From Bradyrhizobium sp. CSA112 (GTDB lineage: Bacteria > Pseudomonadota > Alphaproteobacteria > Rhizobiales > Xanthobacteraceae): DNA of 64,000 nt. Each line of letters starts with the position of its first letter. Position 1 is the first letter of the stretch. Of this stretch, positions 7,804 through 16,693 are shown one piece after another. A program made the position numbers and the translations under genes. The notes below the pieces were generated by a model, which saw nothing but the letters and a program-made list of their open reading frames with translations, was not told the DNA's origin and did no database searches. The DNA is taken from positions 1-64,000 of the forward strand of contig NZ_JAACFS010000017.1 of NCBI RefSeq assembly GCF_029051645.1. Reading direction: 5' to 3'.

Positions 7804-10800
7804 TTAGATTTGGGTCTCGAGGACCGGCACCGGCGCGGCCGGCGCGAGAGTCGGATTCGACGAATGGCTGTCGTGCGCCGGGTCAACGGCCTCTTGGGTT
7901 GGCCGGCCATCGTCTTGAACAGGGTGGATCCGGAACCACGCCACATAGAGCGCCGGCAGGAACAAGAGCGTCAGTAGCGTGCCGACGATGATGCCGCCCA
8001 TCATCGCATAGGCCATCGGGCCCCAGAAAATCTCGCGCGCGATCGGAATCAGCGCGAGACTGGCGGCGGCCGCGGTTAGGATAATCGGCCGCATGCGATT
8101 CTCGGTCGCTTCCACCACGGCGTCCCAGGCTCGGCGTCCCTCCTTCCTCAGATCCTCGATCTGCACAATCAGGATCACGGAGTTTCGGACCAGAATGCCG
8201 ATGAGTGCCAACACGCCGAGGATGGCAACGAATCCGAGAGGCGAGCCGCTCGGCAGCATGGCCATGACGACACCGATCACGGCAAGCGGCGCGACCGCAA
8301 ACACCAGGAACAGGCGATGGAAGCTTTGCAGCTGAATCATCAGGATTGTGGCCATGACGAAAAGCATCAGCGGAACGATGGCCACGATCGGCGCCTGACT
8401 CTTGGCGCTCTCCTCGACAGAGCCGCCGATCACCACCGAGTAATCCGCCGGCAGTTGTTTGGCGAACTCCGCCACCCTCGGCGCCAACTGATCCATGATC
8501 GTCTTCGGCTGAACGTTGGTGACGATGCCAGCCTTCAGCGTGATCGTGGGAATCCGCGCGCGGCGCCAGATCGTCGGCTGCTCGATCTCGTAGCGCAGAT
8601 TGGCCACGGCCCCGAGCGGCACCGCCTGCCCGCCGAGCCCGCTTAACTGCAGATCTCGGAGCGTATCGATCGAGCCGCGCTCGACGGCGGTCGCACGTCC
8701 AGTGACATTCACGAGATAGATGCTGTCGCGCACCTGTGTGACCGGGGTGCCCTCGAGCACCGAGTTCACCGCCGTGGCGATGTCTTCCGACGTCACGCCG
8801 AGCTGGCGCGCCTTGTCCTGGAGAACGTCGACCTTGACGACGCGCGCAGGCTCCATCCAGTCGAACACGACGTTGCCGAGATCGGGGTTGCTCCGGACGA
8901 TGCCGGCGAGTTGCTGCGAGAGATCCCTGACCTTCGCGATGTCTGGCCCGCTCACGCGGTACTGCACGGGACGTCCCACGGGCGGACCGACCTCGAGCAA
9001 CTTGACGTAGGTGTCGGTGCCTGGAAACGTCTTCCGCACATATTCCTCGAATTGCGCCTTGACGAGGTCGCGCGCCTTTATGCCGCCCTTGGTCACAACT
9101 ACTTGCTGGCCAAACCATGAATTGGCCGTCTGCACGTCGAACGACAGCACGAACCGCGGCGCGCCCGTGCCGACATAAGTCGACCAATGCTCCACGGAGC
9201 CATTGCCCTGCAACTGTTCACGTTCGAAGCGCGCCATTTGCGCATTGGTGTCTGCAATCGAAGCATTTTGCGGCAAATTCCAATCGATCACCAGTTCGTC
9301 ACGGTCCGACGAGGGAAAGAACTGCTGCTGCACGAATGTCATGCCGAACAACGCGACGAAGAAGGCTGCAACCGTCACGCCGACAGTGATCCAGCGGTGA
9401 TGCATGCAGACGAGTAGCAGGCGGGCGAACATCTGCGCCAGCCGGCCCTTCTCCCCGTGGTGCCCCTTCATCTTTGCGGGCAGAATGGTGACGCCGAGCA
9501 GCGGGGTGAACAGCACCGCGACGATCCACGACACGATCAGGGAGACCGCAATCACGACGAACAGGGTGAAGGTAAATTCACCGGCATTGCTGCTGTTCAG
9601 CCCAATCGGGATAAAGCCCGCGACGGTGACCAGCGTGCCTGTCAGCATGGGAAAGGCGGTCGACGTATAGACGTGGGTGGCGGCCTTTTCCAGGGGATCG
9701 CCGGCCTCCAGTCGGGCCACCATCATTTCGACGGCAATCATCGCGTCATCGACCAGAAGGCCCAGCGCGATGATTAATGCACCCAGTGAAATTCTCTGCA
9801 ATGAAATGTCGGCATAGGCCATCACCACGAAGGTAATGGCGAGAACCAGCGGGATCGCAATTGCGACGACAAGACCGGCGCGCATGCCTAAGCTGAGAAA
9901 GCTGATGGCGAGAACGATGACCACGGCCTCAAACAGCGCATGGGTGAAGCCCGACACGGCATGCTCGACGACGACGGGCTGATTGGCGACCAGATGAACG
10001 CCGACGCCGATCGGCAGGTCGGCAATGACCTTTGACATTTCCTCCTTCAGCGCCTCGCCGAAGTGAAGCAGGTTTGCGCCGGACTTCATGCCGATGGCAA
10101 GCCCGATTGCAGGCTGGCCGTTGTACCTGAACAAGGTCTTGGCGGGATCAGCATAACCGCGCGTGACGGTCGCGACGTCGGTCAGCGGAAAGAAGCGGTC
10201 GTTGATACGGAGATTGACCGCGTTCAGGCTTGCTTCCGACGTGAACCGGCCGTTCACCCGCACGCTGAGCCGCTCGGGCCCCTCCTGGAACACCCCGGAC
10301 GGCGCGACCGCGTTTTGTCCCCGCAGGGAGGCCATGATCGAGTGGACGTCAAGGCCAAGGGCCGCGATCTTCCGCGTGGAGAATTCGAGGTAAATCACCT
10401 CGTCCTGCGTTCCCAGAATGTCGACCTTACCCACATCCGGCACGGTCAAGACCTTGGCGCGGATACCCTCGACCTCGTCGCGCAGCTGACGCTGGGTCAA
10501 GCCGTCGCTGGTGAAGGCATAGATGTTACCGAACACGTCGCCGAAGCGATCGTTGAAGCCCGGTCCGATCACTCCTTGCGGAAAATCACCTTTGATATCC
10601 GCGATCATGTTGCGGACGCGGACCCAGGTCGGCTTGACGTCAGGCGCCTTTGTCGTGTCTCGCAGATAGACGAATACGGTGGTCTGGCCCGCGACCGTCA
10701 CGCTCTTGGTGTAATCGAGGGATTCCAGCTCCTCGAGCTTCTTTTCGATCCTGTCAGTGACCTGACGCGCCACCTCTTCGGGCGATGCGCCCGGCCACTG

Positions 10801-10956
10801 CGCCTGGATCACCATAGTCTTGATGGTGAAGTCGGGATCTTCCTGACGACCAAGCTGAAGGTACGCAAAGAAGCCTGCCACCATGAAGGCGATCATGAAA
10901 TACCAGACGAGCGAACGATGTTCGAGCGCCCAGTCGGAAAGGTTGAACGACTTCAT
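7804..10956 (-). CDS. RND efflux pump inner-membrane permease
   Basis: A 1050-residue resistance-nodulation-division transporter of normal length. It has an N-terminal membrane segment, a large periplasmic loop, a block of membrane segments, a second loop and a final block. The TM4 proton-relay Asp pair is present in GLLVDDAMIAVE. It works with membrane-fusion proteins to export compounds from the inner membrane or periplasm, driven by protons. Two fusion-protein genes precede it at 2 bp and 4-bp-overlap spacing. No outer-membrane channel gene is present, so a TolC-like protein elsewhere must serve. Substrates cannot be predicted; the sequence looks closer to the HAE2/AcrB-like than the metal subclass. 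Confidence 0.95.
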   Translation of the reverse strand: MKSFNLSDWALEHRSLVWYFMIAFMVAGFFAYLQLGRQEDPDFTIKTMVIQAQWPGASPEEVARQVTDRIEKKLEELESLDYTKSVTVAGQTTVFVYLRDTTKAPDVKPTWVRVRNMIADIKGDFPQGVIGPGFNDRFGDVFGNIYAFTSDGLTQRQLRDEVEGIRAKVLTVPDVGKVDILGTQDEVIYLEFSTRKIAALGLDVHSIMASLRGQNAVAPSGVFQEGPERLSVRVNGRFTSEASLNAVNLRINDRFFPLTDVATVTRGYADPAKTLFRYNGQPAIGLAIGMKSGANLLHFGEALKEEMSKVIADLPIGVGVHLVANQPVVVEHAVSGFTHALFEAVVIVLAISFLSLGMRAGLVVAIAIPLVLAITFVVMAYADISLQRISLGALIIALGLLVDDAMIAVEMMVARLEAGDPLEKAATHVYTSTAFPMLTGTLVTVAGFIPIGLNSSNAGEFTFTLFVVIAVSLIVSWIVAVLFTPLLGVTILPAKMKGHHGEKGRLAQMFARLLLVCMHHRWITVGVTVAAFFVALFGMTFVQQQFFPSSDRDELVIDWNLPQNASIADTNAQMARFEREQLQGNGSVEHWSTYVGTGAPRFVLSFDVQTANSWFGQQVVVTKGGIKARDLVKAQFEEYVRKTFPGTDTYVKLLEVGPPVGRPVQYRVSGPDIAKVRDLSQQLAGIVRSNPDLGNVVFDWMEPARVVKVDVLQDKARQLGVTSEDIATAVNSVLEGTPVTQVRDSIYLVNVTGRATAVERGSIDTLRDLQLSGLGGQAVPLGAVANLRYEIEQPTIWRRARIPTITLKAGIVTNVQPKTIMDQLAPRVAEFAKQLPADYSVVIGGSVEESAKSQAPIVAIVPLMLFVMATILMIQLQSFHRLFLVFAVAPLAVIGVVMAMLPSGSPLGFVAILGVLALIGILVRNSVILIVQIEDLRKEGRRAWDAVVEATENRMRPIILTAAAASLALIPIAREIFWGPMAYAMMGGIIVGTLLTLLFLPALYVAWFRIHPVQDDGRPTQEAVDPAHDSHSSNPTLAPAAPVPVLETQI

Positions 10957-10958
10957 GG

Positions 10959-12029
10959 CTATTGATCCTTCTTGATACGGACGTGCTGCCCCGGCGTGAG
11001 GCTGTGGATTCCGGCGGTCACGATGCGCGCACCGGGGGCAAGCCCGCCGGCGACGCGGGCATCTGCGGGGTCCCCGGCGAGATCGACCTTGTGCAGCGAC
11101 ACGGTGCTCTCGCGCTGATCGACGACCCAGACGAAATTAGCGCCATCCTTGGCGAGCACCGCTGAGGCGGGGACGCGCAACGTCGGACTCTGCTCTTTGC
11201 CGAGCTTCGCCGTAACGGTCGTGCCTAAGCGGAAGCTTTCAGGGGGATTGTTCAGGGTGATGCGGACTCGCCGTAGGCGCGTCGCGGGGTCTGCCTGCGG
11301 GGCGATCTCGCGAACCTTGCCTTCTACCTGAACGTCAGGGAGCAGCTGCAAGCCAACTGTGAATGGCAAGTCAATTTCAAGCGGCACCGGGAAATCCTCC
11401 CCGATATCGACCACCGCCTCCCTGATGTCGGGATTCGCAACTGTCACGACGTTCTGGCCAGGAGAGACCACCTGCCCGACTTCTGCGCCCACCGCAGTGA
11501 CGACGCCGGCGAAATCGACCTTGAGCTGTGCATAGCCCCGTTGCTCGATGGCCTTGAACAGGTTCGCCTGTGCGTGCGCCACCGACGCGGCGGCACCGGC
11601 CCGCGCCTGCTCGGCATTGTCCAGTGTCTGCTTTGTGGTGGCGTCGGTTGTGATGAGGGTTCGCTGCCGCTGCTCTGTCGCCGTTGCAGTCGCCAGCAGC
11701 GCCTCGGCCTTCGTAAGCTCAGCCTTGGCCGAGCGTACCGCAAGCTCCAGAGCCGTGGAATCGATCACACCGACAGTTTGCCCTTCGCTGACGAGGTCGC
11801 CAACGGAGACGGGACGCCCTGTCAGACGCCCCAAGACGCGGAACGCGAGGTTAGTCTTGTACCGCGGCTCAACAACGCCCACGGCAACGATGCCGTCCGT
11901 GCGGCTCTGCTCAACGACCATCGACAGCACTGGTCGCACTGGCTCGGGCGCTTTCGCCTCCTGCTGACATCCAGCCAGCACCAGCGCGGATACAAACGTG
12001 CCGGTTGCAATCATGGCGCGCCTCTTCAT
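10959..12029 (-). CDS. RND membrane-fusion protein (periplasmic adaptor lipoprotein) 1
   Basis: A 356-residue HlyD/AcrA-type adaptor. The lipoprotein signal ends in VLAGCQQ near residue 20. A split biotinyl-lipoyl domain (RPVSVGDLVSEGQTVGVID) follows, then an alpha-helical hairpin rich in Ala, Lys and Glu, beta-barrel segments and a membrane-proximal domain. It bridges the RND permease and an outer-membrane channel. It starts 4 bp inside the preceding fusion-protein gene and ends 2 bp before the permease. Having two different adaptors in one operon suggests a mixed adaptor ring or alternative use. Confidence 0.9.
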   Translation of the reverse strand: MKRRAMIATGTFVSALVLAGCQQEAKAPEPVRPVLSMVVEQSRTDGIVAVGVVEPRYKTNLAFRVLGRLTGRPVSVGDLVSEGQTVGVIDSTALELAVRSAKAELTKAEALLATATATEQRQRTLITTDATTKQTLDNAEQARAGAAASVAHAQANLFKAIEQRGYAQLKVDFAGVVTAVGAEVGQVVSPGQNVVTVANPDIREAVVDIGEDFPVPLEIDLPFTVGLQLLPDVQVEGKVREIAPQADPATRLRRVRITLNNPPESFRLGTTVTAKLGKEQSPTLRVPASAVLAKDGANFVWVVDQRESTVSLHKVDLAGDPADARVAGGLAPGARIVTAGIHSLTPGQHVRIKKDQ

Positions 12030-13159
12030 GACGGGTCTCCCTCATATGTCACGGCCTGGCCAACGCTCAGCAGCTTGCCGCCATCGATCACGACGCGCTC
12101 GCCCGGCTTGAGGCCCGCCTTGATCAGCACTTCACGGGCTTCATAACCGCCGATCGTCACCGGCTTGAGCGCAGCCGTTTTAGTCGCCGGATCGACGGTC
12201 CAAACCGCGGGCTTCGATCCCGCCGCCGCCAATGCACTCCAGGGCAATGCGATCTGCTGCTTGGCTTTTGCTTTGACGGTTCCTGCAACGGCGCTTCCAA
12301 GCGTCATCGCTGCCGGCGGATCCTGGATGGCAACCTTGACGCGGATGGTCGCGCTCTTCGCATCAATCGCGGGCGAGACTTCCTTGACATGCCCGTTCGC
12401 CGTCACGCCTGCGTCGGAAACAAGCGCCAGCGATACGCGGCTGTCGTCGAGATCGCCAAAGAAGAGGGATTCGTAGATGTCGAACACGGCATCCCGTTCA
12501 CCGTCCTGCGCCAACGAGAAAACGGGCTGCGCGGCCTGTACGACCTGGCCGACTTCCAAATTGCGCGCGGTGACCACGCCTGCCGCTTCGGCCCGCAGCG
12601 CGGTATAGCCAAGGGCGTCTTTCGACGTTCCAAGCTCCGCTTTTGCTGCTTCAAGCGCACCTTCTGCGGTTCGCAATCCTTCCTGCGCCTGATCGTAGAC
12701 CGTCCGCGTGGTGAAACCGCTTGCGATCAGCGCCTTTTGCCGTTCGAAGGTCGCCCTGGCCACACGCAACTGGGATTCTGCGGCTATGACCGCTGTGTTC
12801 GCAGCATCGACATCGGCCCGCTGCTCGGCCGGATCGAGCAGAGCGAGGACCTCGCCAGCCTCGACGTGAGCGCCGACATCGGCATAGCGCGCGAGCACAC
12901 GTCCGCTGACGCGGAACGAGATATCCGTGCGAAACCGGGCCTGGATTTCGCCAGTCAGGGTGACGGAGGCTTGTCGATCGCGCGGCTGCACGATCTCTGT
13001 GCGGACGATCGCGGCACGCGTGACGGGAGCAGCGGCATGATCGTTGCAGCCACTCAGCCCGATTGCGACAAGCGCGGCCGCTAGGACGCCGGACCCCGTC
13101 AGCTTGCCTTTGCGGGCAGTTCCAACGATTTCAGTTTGGATCTCAGAGTGATGTTTCAT
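12026..13159 (-). CDS. RND membrane-fusion protein (periplasmic adaptor lipoprotein) 2
   Basis: A 377-residue adaptor from the ATG at 13159, chosen because it overlaps the TGA of the preceding gene by 4 bp and is followed by a plausible lipoprotein signal ending in IGLSGCND (about residue 37). The frame is open further upstream, but that part overlaps the kinase gene. The domain order is the same as in the neighbouring adaptor: lipoyl half, helical hairpin, lipoyl half, beta-barrel. The two adaptors are clearly divergent, so this is an old duplication rather than a recent copy. Confidence 0.88.
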   Translation of the reverse strand: MKHHSEIQTEIVGTARKGKLTGSGVLAAALVAIGLSGCNDHAAAPVTRAAIVRTEIVQPRDRQASVTLTGEIQARFRTDISFRVSGRVLARYADVGAHVEAGEVLALLDPAEQRADVDAANTAVIAAESQLRVARATFERQKALIASGFTTRTVYDQAQEGLRTAEGALEAAKAELGTSKDALGYTALRAEAAGVVTARNLEVGQVVQAAQPVFSLAQDGERDAVFDIYESLFFGDLDDSRVSLALVSDAGVTANGHVKEVSPAIDAKSATIRVKVAIQDPPAAMTLGSAVAGTVKAKAKQQIALPWSALAAAGSKPAVWTVDPATKTAALKPVTIGGYEAREVLIKAGLKPGERVVIDGGKLLSVGQAVTYEGDPS

Positions 13160-14109
13160 GACACGTGACCAGGTGACAACAACTCCCGCAGCGCATCCGG
13201 CGCTGGACGGGCAGAGATCGGTTGGGCTCCGCGAGCGGGATTCGGATCCAGTCGAGTTGCAACGGGGCGGCTGCCCCGATCCGGGCATTTCGCGCCTGGG
13301 TAAAGCGCCGAGGCATCGGGTGGGCTGACTTTTGACCGGCTAGGCGACCGGATGATGCGACGCTTCGCCATCGCCCAGTTCGCCTGCCGCTCACGCTCTG
13401 TCAGCGGAAACGATAGGACGACGGATGTGAAATCCGTGCCGAAGCCGTGCTCGACCCGGCCGCCGAGGCCCTTGGCAAGATCATTGCTGATCCGGACTCC
13501 GCGCCCCGCGGCGCCCCGTACCGACCGCGATCCATTGTCCAGGACGACGCAATTCACCACCGCGCCGATTTGTGTCAGCTTGACCTTGATTTCTCCGGTC
13601 CGCGCCTCGAAGCACGCATGCTTCGCGGCCTCGGTTACGAGCCCGTGGACGATCAATCCCAGCCGCCGGCATCGCTCTGGTTGGAGCGGAAGAGATTCGG
13701 TGTCGAGTGCCAGCCGGATATTCATTCGATCCAGCAATGAACGGCGCATGGCGCAGCCCATCATGCGGATGTATGTCGCGGCGTCGATCAGAGCCTTGCC
13801 CCTGGGCATTTCGAGCGCCTGCTGCACATCGGCATAACCATGCAACAGTTCGACCATGTCGCTTAAGGCGCGCTTGGCCTCAGGCCCCTCAGCTCGGACG
13901 GCCGCGGCCGAGACCAGGTTGATCGCCGAGGCGAGCCCGTTATTGATCCGGTGATTCAATTCGCGCAGCAGAATGCCCTGCTCCACTTTTGGCGAGTCCG
14001 GCCTGCACACAGTCACGACGATCTCCTCAGGTTGCGCCGGATGAGCGGGGGCCGAACGCGCATGTGACGGCGGGCCGGTCGTCCGGATGAGCTGTCGCAG
14101 GCCCGGCAA
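13156..14109 (-). CDS. HisKA_2/HWE-type sensor-kinase-like protein
   Basis: A 317-residue soluble protein. The dimerisation/phosphoacceptor helix has the H-box ELNHRINN near residue 52, as in the HisKA_2 / HWE kinase group. The ATP-binding domain follows, with the G-box-like RGVRISNDLAKGLGG. The N-box reads HGLVTEAAKHA, where family members have ELVTNAAKHA, so the catalytic Asn is replaced by Glu. No sensor domain and no response-regulator gene are present. It is the first gene of the efflux operon. It may be a degenerate kinase or an ATP-independent regulator. The C-terminal 70 residues are low complexity. Confidence 0.75.
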   Translation of the reverse strand: MPGLRQLIRTTGPPSHARSAPAHPAQPEEIVVTVCRPDSPKVEQGILLRELNHRINNGLASAINLVSAAAVRAEGPEAKRALSDMVELLHGYADVQQALEMPRGKALIDAATYIRMMGCAMRRSLLDRMNIRLALDTESLPLQPERCRRLGLIVHGLVTEAAKHACFEARTGEIKVKLTQIGAVVNCVVLDNGSRSVRGAAGRGVRISNDLAKGLGGRVEHGFGTDFTSVVLSFPLTERERQANWAMAKRRIIRSPSRSKVSPPDASALYPGAKCPDRGSRPVATRLDPNPARGAQPISARPAPDALRELLSPGHVS

Positions 14110-14138
14110 TCAAAAGCCGGCCCTCGACGGGTTAAAGT

Positions 14139-14157
14139 AAACTATACCGTATATTTT
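14139..14157. promoter_or_regulatory. TetR-type operator, copy 2 (efflux operon / tetR)
   Basis: The left half AAACTATAC is perfect; the right half has one mismatch (GTATATTTT). It lies 29 bp before the kinase start and 75 bp before the divergent tetR start, the usual place for an operator controlling both a pump and its repressor. Confidence 0.75.
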
Positions 14158-14232
14158 CTTTTTATTGCATTTCCGTCCCGGGCATGTCAAGTGGGATCTA
14201 GGCGGGCACAAGCTCGTGATTAGGAGACGGTG

Positions 14233-14895
14233 ATGGCGAAGAACAAAAGCCCGAAACGCGGCAGGCCACCCAAGGACCTTGCCGGAGACGTCCAGGCGCG
14301 GATTCTCGATGCAGCCCAGCAGCTCTTTCTCGAGAAAGGCTTTCGGAGTGCCAGCATCGACGATATCTCCGAGTTGGCCCCTGCGAGCAAACCGACCATC
14401 TATGCCCATTTCCCCGGCAAGGAGGCTCTGTTCGTGGCTGTGGTGGCCCGGACCATCAACGGATTGACAGATTTCGACGGGTTCACGCCGGCAGGCCGCA
14501 CCATCCAGGAAAAGCTCACCAATCTCGGCATCGAGATCGTGGAGAGATTCGTCGAGGACACGTTGGACCTCACGCGCGCGACGATCGCCGAGGCGCGGCG
14601 ATTTCCCGAGTTGAGCCGAAATGTTCACGACGCGGCGCGCGACCGCGCGGCTGGGGCAGTTTCGCAGCTCTTGAACGAGGCAACGCAGAGGATCGCGCGC
14701 TCATCAAAAGGTCCTTTCAGCGCAAAGCGGAGCGTTGCGACCGCGCAGATGTTCATGGACCTCATTCTGCTTCCGATGCTTATGAGATCGCTGATGGGTG
14801 AGGAACTGAAGGATCTCAGAAAAGAGCTGCCGACGTTCCTGCACGAACGGGTCAATTTCTTTCTGGCGGCTTGCGAGGCAGACTGGAGGCCGTGA
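14233..14895 (+). CDS. TetR/AcrR-family transcriptional regulator
   Basis: A 220-residue TetR-type repressor, divergent from the RND efflux operon. Basic N-terminus (KRGRPPK), then the helix-turn-helix: ILDAAQQLFLEKGF, ASIDDIS and KPTIYAHFPGKEALF. The C-terminal half resembles the AcrR C-terminal ligand-binding type. The ATG at 14233 is preferred over the GTG at 14230 because the AGGAG site is then 6 nt away. It probably represses the pump and itself through the palindrome at 14139. Because the same palindrome lies before the patatin operon, it may control that too. The ligand is unknown. Confidence 0.88.
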   Translation: MAKNKSPKRGRPPKDLAGDVQARILDAAQQLFLEKGFRSASIDDISELAPASKPTIYAHFPGKEALFVAVVARTINGLTDFDGFTPAGRTIQEKLTNLGIEIVERFVEDTLDLTRATIAEARRFPELSRNVHDAARDRAAGAVSQLLNEATQRIARSSKGPFSAKRSVATAQMFMDLILLPMLMRSLMGEELKDLRKELPTFLHERVNFFLAACEADWRP

Positions 14896-14896
14896 A

Positions 14897-15565
14897 TCAG
14901 CCACAGACCCCGCTCGCCATCTGCGTCACGGCTTTCGCACGCAAGTCGGCGGCCAGGTCGATCGACGGACCCCAAGGCACATGACGCAGGGCGCCTGCGC
15001 AGAAATCCATCATCTCGTCAAACGCGGGCCGAATGGTAGCCGCGCTGATCCGCGACGGATTGAGATACCCGTCCATTGCTTCAAGCAGGCAACAAGTCAT
15101 CGCCATCGGACTTGCCGGTCGTAGTTCGCCGCTTGCCTGTCCGGCAGCAATGATCGTGCGCACAAGCTCCTGGATGCGGTCTGCGTAAACCAGGGCGACT
15201 GTCCAGTTCTCGCGTACTGCCGCAGCGACCAGTTCATGTTGTTTGCTGTCGTTTTCCAGCCGATGCTCGTGCAGCTGCGAAATTGCCCTCAATACAGCAC
15301 CTAAACGCTCCAGGGCGGAGCCACCGCGAGCCGCAAGTGTTGCAGCCGCAGAGACGTGCTCGAACATATCCGCCACGATCGCCTCCTCGATCGCCTGCTT
15401 CGAAGGGAAAAAGCGGTAGACGTTAGCGGGCGACATCGACGCTCCGCGAGCGATATCGGCGACGGTGGTCTTCTTGAACCCGATCTCGCGGTGCAATCGG
15501 ATCGCTGCTTGTACGATCCGCCGACGAATGCACGAAGATCTGGCTAGGCGTATCTGCTCCGGCAT
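14897..15565 (-). CDS. TetR-family transcriptional regulator (second)
   Basis: A 222-residue regulator from the ATG at 15565 (GAGGT site 9 nt upstream). The helix-turn-helix is seen in IVQAAIRLHREIGF, TTVADIARGASMS and ANVYRFFPSKQAIEEAI, followed by an all-helical ligand domain. It runs toward the first tetR gene, ending 1 bp after it (convergent). It is the third gene of a minus-strand unit with two small membrane/secreted proteins. A possible site of action is the 16449 palindrome at the head of this unit. Confidence 0.85.
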   Translation of the reverse strand: MPEQIRLARSSCIRRRIVQAAIRLHREIGFKKTTVADIARGASMSPANVYRFFPSKQAIEEAIVADMFEHVSAAATLAARGGSALERLGAVLRAISQLHEHRLENDSKQHELVAAAVRENWTVALVYADRIQELVRTIIAAGQASGELRPASPMAMTCCLLEAMDGYLNPSRISAATIRPAFDEMMDFCAGALRHVPWGPSIDLAADLRAKAVTQMASGVCG

Positions 15566-15576
15566 CGCTTGCGACC

Positions 15577-16014
15577 TCAGCGAGATGGGATCGAATGCAA
15601 TTCGCGTCGGCAGGCTTCGCCGAAGCCACGCAAGGGATCCATTTCCTCCATGAACTCCGGTAGATCGACAAATTCGCGGTTTGGTGACAGGTAGGTTTCG
15701 ATGATCAGACGACCTGCCCGCTCCGCGGCTTGAACCACGCCATCGCTGGACTGAATCCTCATCCGCCCGATGAGCGCATACAGACTGACCAGTTGCGGAA
15801 TCTCGGATTTGTCGCTGACGAGCGCATCGGCGTAGAGTCGGGAGGCTTCCTCGATGAAGCTTCGATAGAGCCGCTCGCGCTTGGAAATCGACCGGGCAGT
15901 GTGGCGCTCGCGAAGCCTGCGGCGCCGAGTCACCCATCCAGTTACGATCGTGGAGATCGCTCCGAAGGCTGAGCCCCCGAACGCGGCAAAAGCAGGAACA
16001 TAAATCGTGTTCAT
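15577..16014 (-). CDS. Hypothetical membrane-anchored protein
   Basis: A 145-residue protein with one N-terminal membrane segment (about residues 5-28), a very basic RRRRLRERH stretch and then a cytoplasmic, mostly helical domain. It begins 4 bp after the preceding gene and ends 11 bp before the second tetR start, so all three are one operon. I do not recognise the family. Confidence 0.6.
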   Translation of the reverse strand: MNTIYVPAFAAFGGSAFGAISTIVTGWVTRRRRLRERHTARSISKRERLYRSFIEEASRLYADALVSDKSEIPQLVSLYALIGRMRIQSSDGVVQAAERAGRLIIETYLSPNREFVDLPEFMEEMDPLRGFGEACRRELHSIPSR

Positions 16015-16018
16015 GCGA

Positions 16019-16306
16019 TCATTCCTCGTCCCTTGCGCCCCGGTACCGGCGCGATCCTATGGTCCTGACCGAAGCAGCTTCCGCAGCGTGATCGAAGACG
16101 GCTCTGCAAGCATCGCTGAGGTCTGATTTTCTTTGCCTGAGACAGGCCTCCACATTCGTGGCGTCAGGGATGTAGCTAAGGCAGAGCCGGAAGGCGTCAG
16201 GCGCGCATGCGGCCCTCTGTTCGGGAGTGCCGCGGTTCTCCTGCGCAAAGGCAGTCCCATTGCCGAACAACGCCGCCAGCATGACGACTAATGTGTACTT
16301 GAACAT
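16019..16306 (-). CDS. Small secreted Cys-containing protein
   Basis: 95 residues from the ATG at 16306 (AAGGGA site 6 nt upstream). A signal peptide ends at TAFAQ (about residue 21). The mature part has four cysteines with the patterns RAACAPDAFRLCLS and VEACLRQ...DACR, resembling the short Cys-rich repeats found in small periplasmic proteins of rhizobia. It is the first gene of the unit with the membrane protein and TetR. Confidence 0.65.
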   Translation of the reverse strand: MFKYTLVVMLAALFGNGTAFAQENRGTPEQRAACAPDAFRLCLSYIPDATNVEACLRQRKSDLSDACRAVFDHAAEAASVRTIGSRRYRGARDEE

Positions 16307-16448
16307 ACAGAATCCCTTCTTCTGCTGACGCGTCGCTCTTTCGACTGGGAAACGCAGCGTCATGCTCCGATTCCCCGCCCCTCAAACCGTCTGAACACGC
16401 GCTTGTGAGTCTTCGCTCTTGACACATCCCGTGGTTCGGGATGTATAT

Positions 16449-16467
16449 GAACTATACGGTTTAGTGT
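16449..16467. promoter_or_regulatory. TetR-type operator, copy 3 (divergent promoter region)
   Basis: The sequence matches the 6974 palindrome with three mismatches, all in the outer or right half (GAACTATAC / GTTTAGTGT). It lies between divergent genes starting at 16306 and 16484. A TTGACA (16419-16424) followed 17 bp later by TGTATA suggests a plus-strand promoter overlapping it. Confidence 0.6.
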
Positions 16468-16483
16468 ATTTCGGAGACCGAGA

Positions 16484-16693
16484 ATGTCAACACTTTTGTG
16501 GTCGCTCGCGAAGGAAAATCCGTGGCCGGGGCTTGCGCTCGCATCCCTGAACCTGGTCGTGGCTCTGTCTCTCGTGGGCCTGAGCTTGCTGCTGGGCGTT
16601 GCGATATCCTTGGTTGCCTGGCTGCACGCGTTCGTCGATCGAGAGGCGGTGCCGATCAAGCGGCAGGCACAGCAGCGTAGGGCCACCCCATGA
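16484..16693 (+). CDS. Small membrane protein
   Basis: 69 residues with one long hydrophobic segment (about 18-46, rich in Leu, Val and Ala) and a basic C-terminal tail (KRQAQQRRATP). A GGAG site lies 9 nt before the ATG. The operator palindrome ends 16 bp upstream. No family recognised. Confidence 0.6.
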   Translation: MSTLLWSLAKENPWPGLALASLNLVVALSLVGLSLLLGVAISLVAWLHAFVDREAVPIKRQAQQRRATP

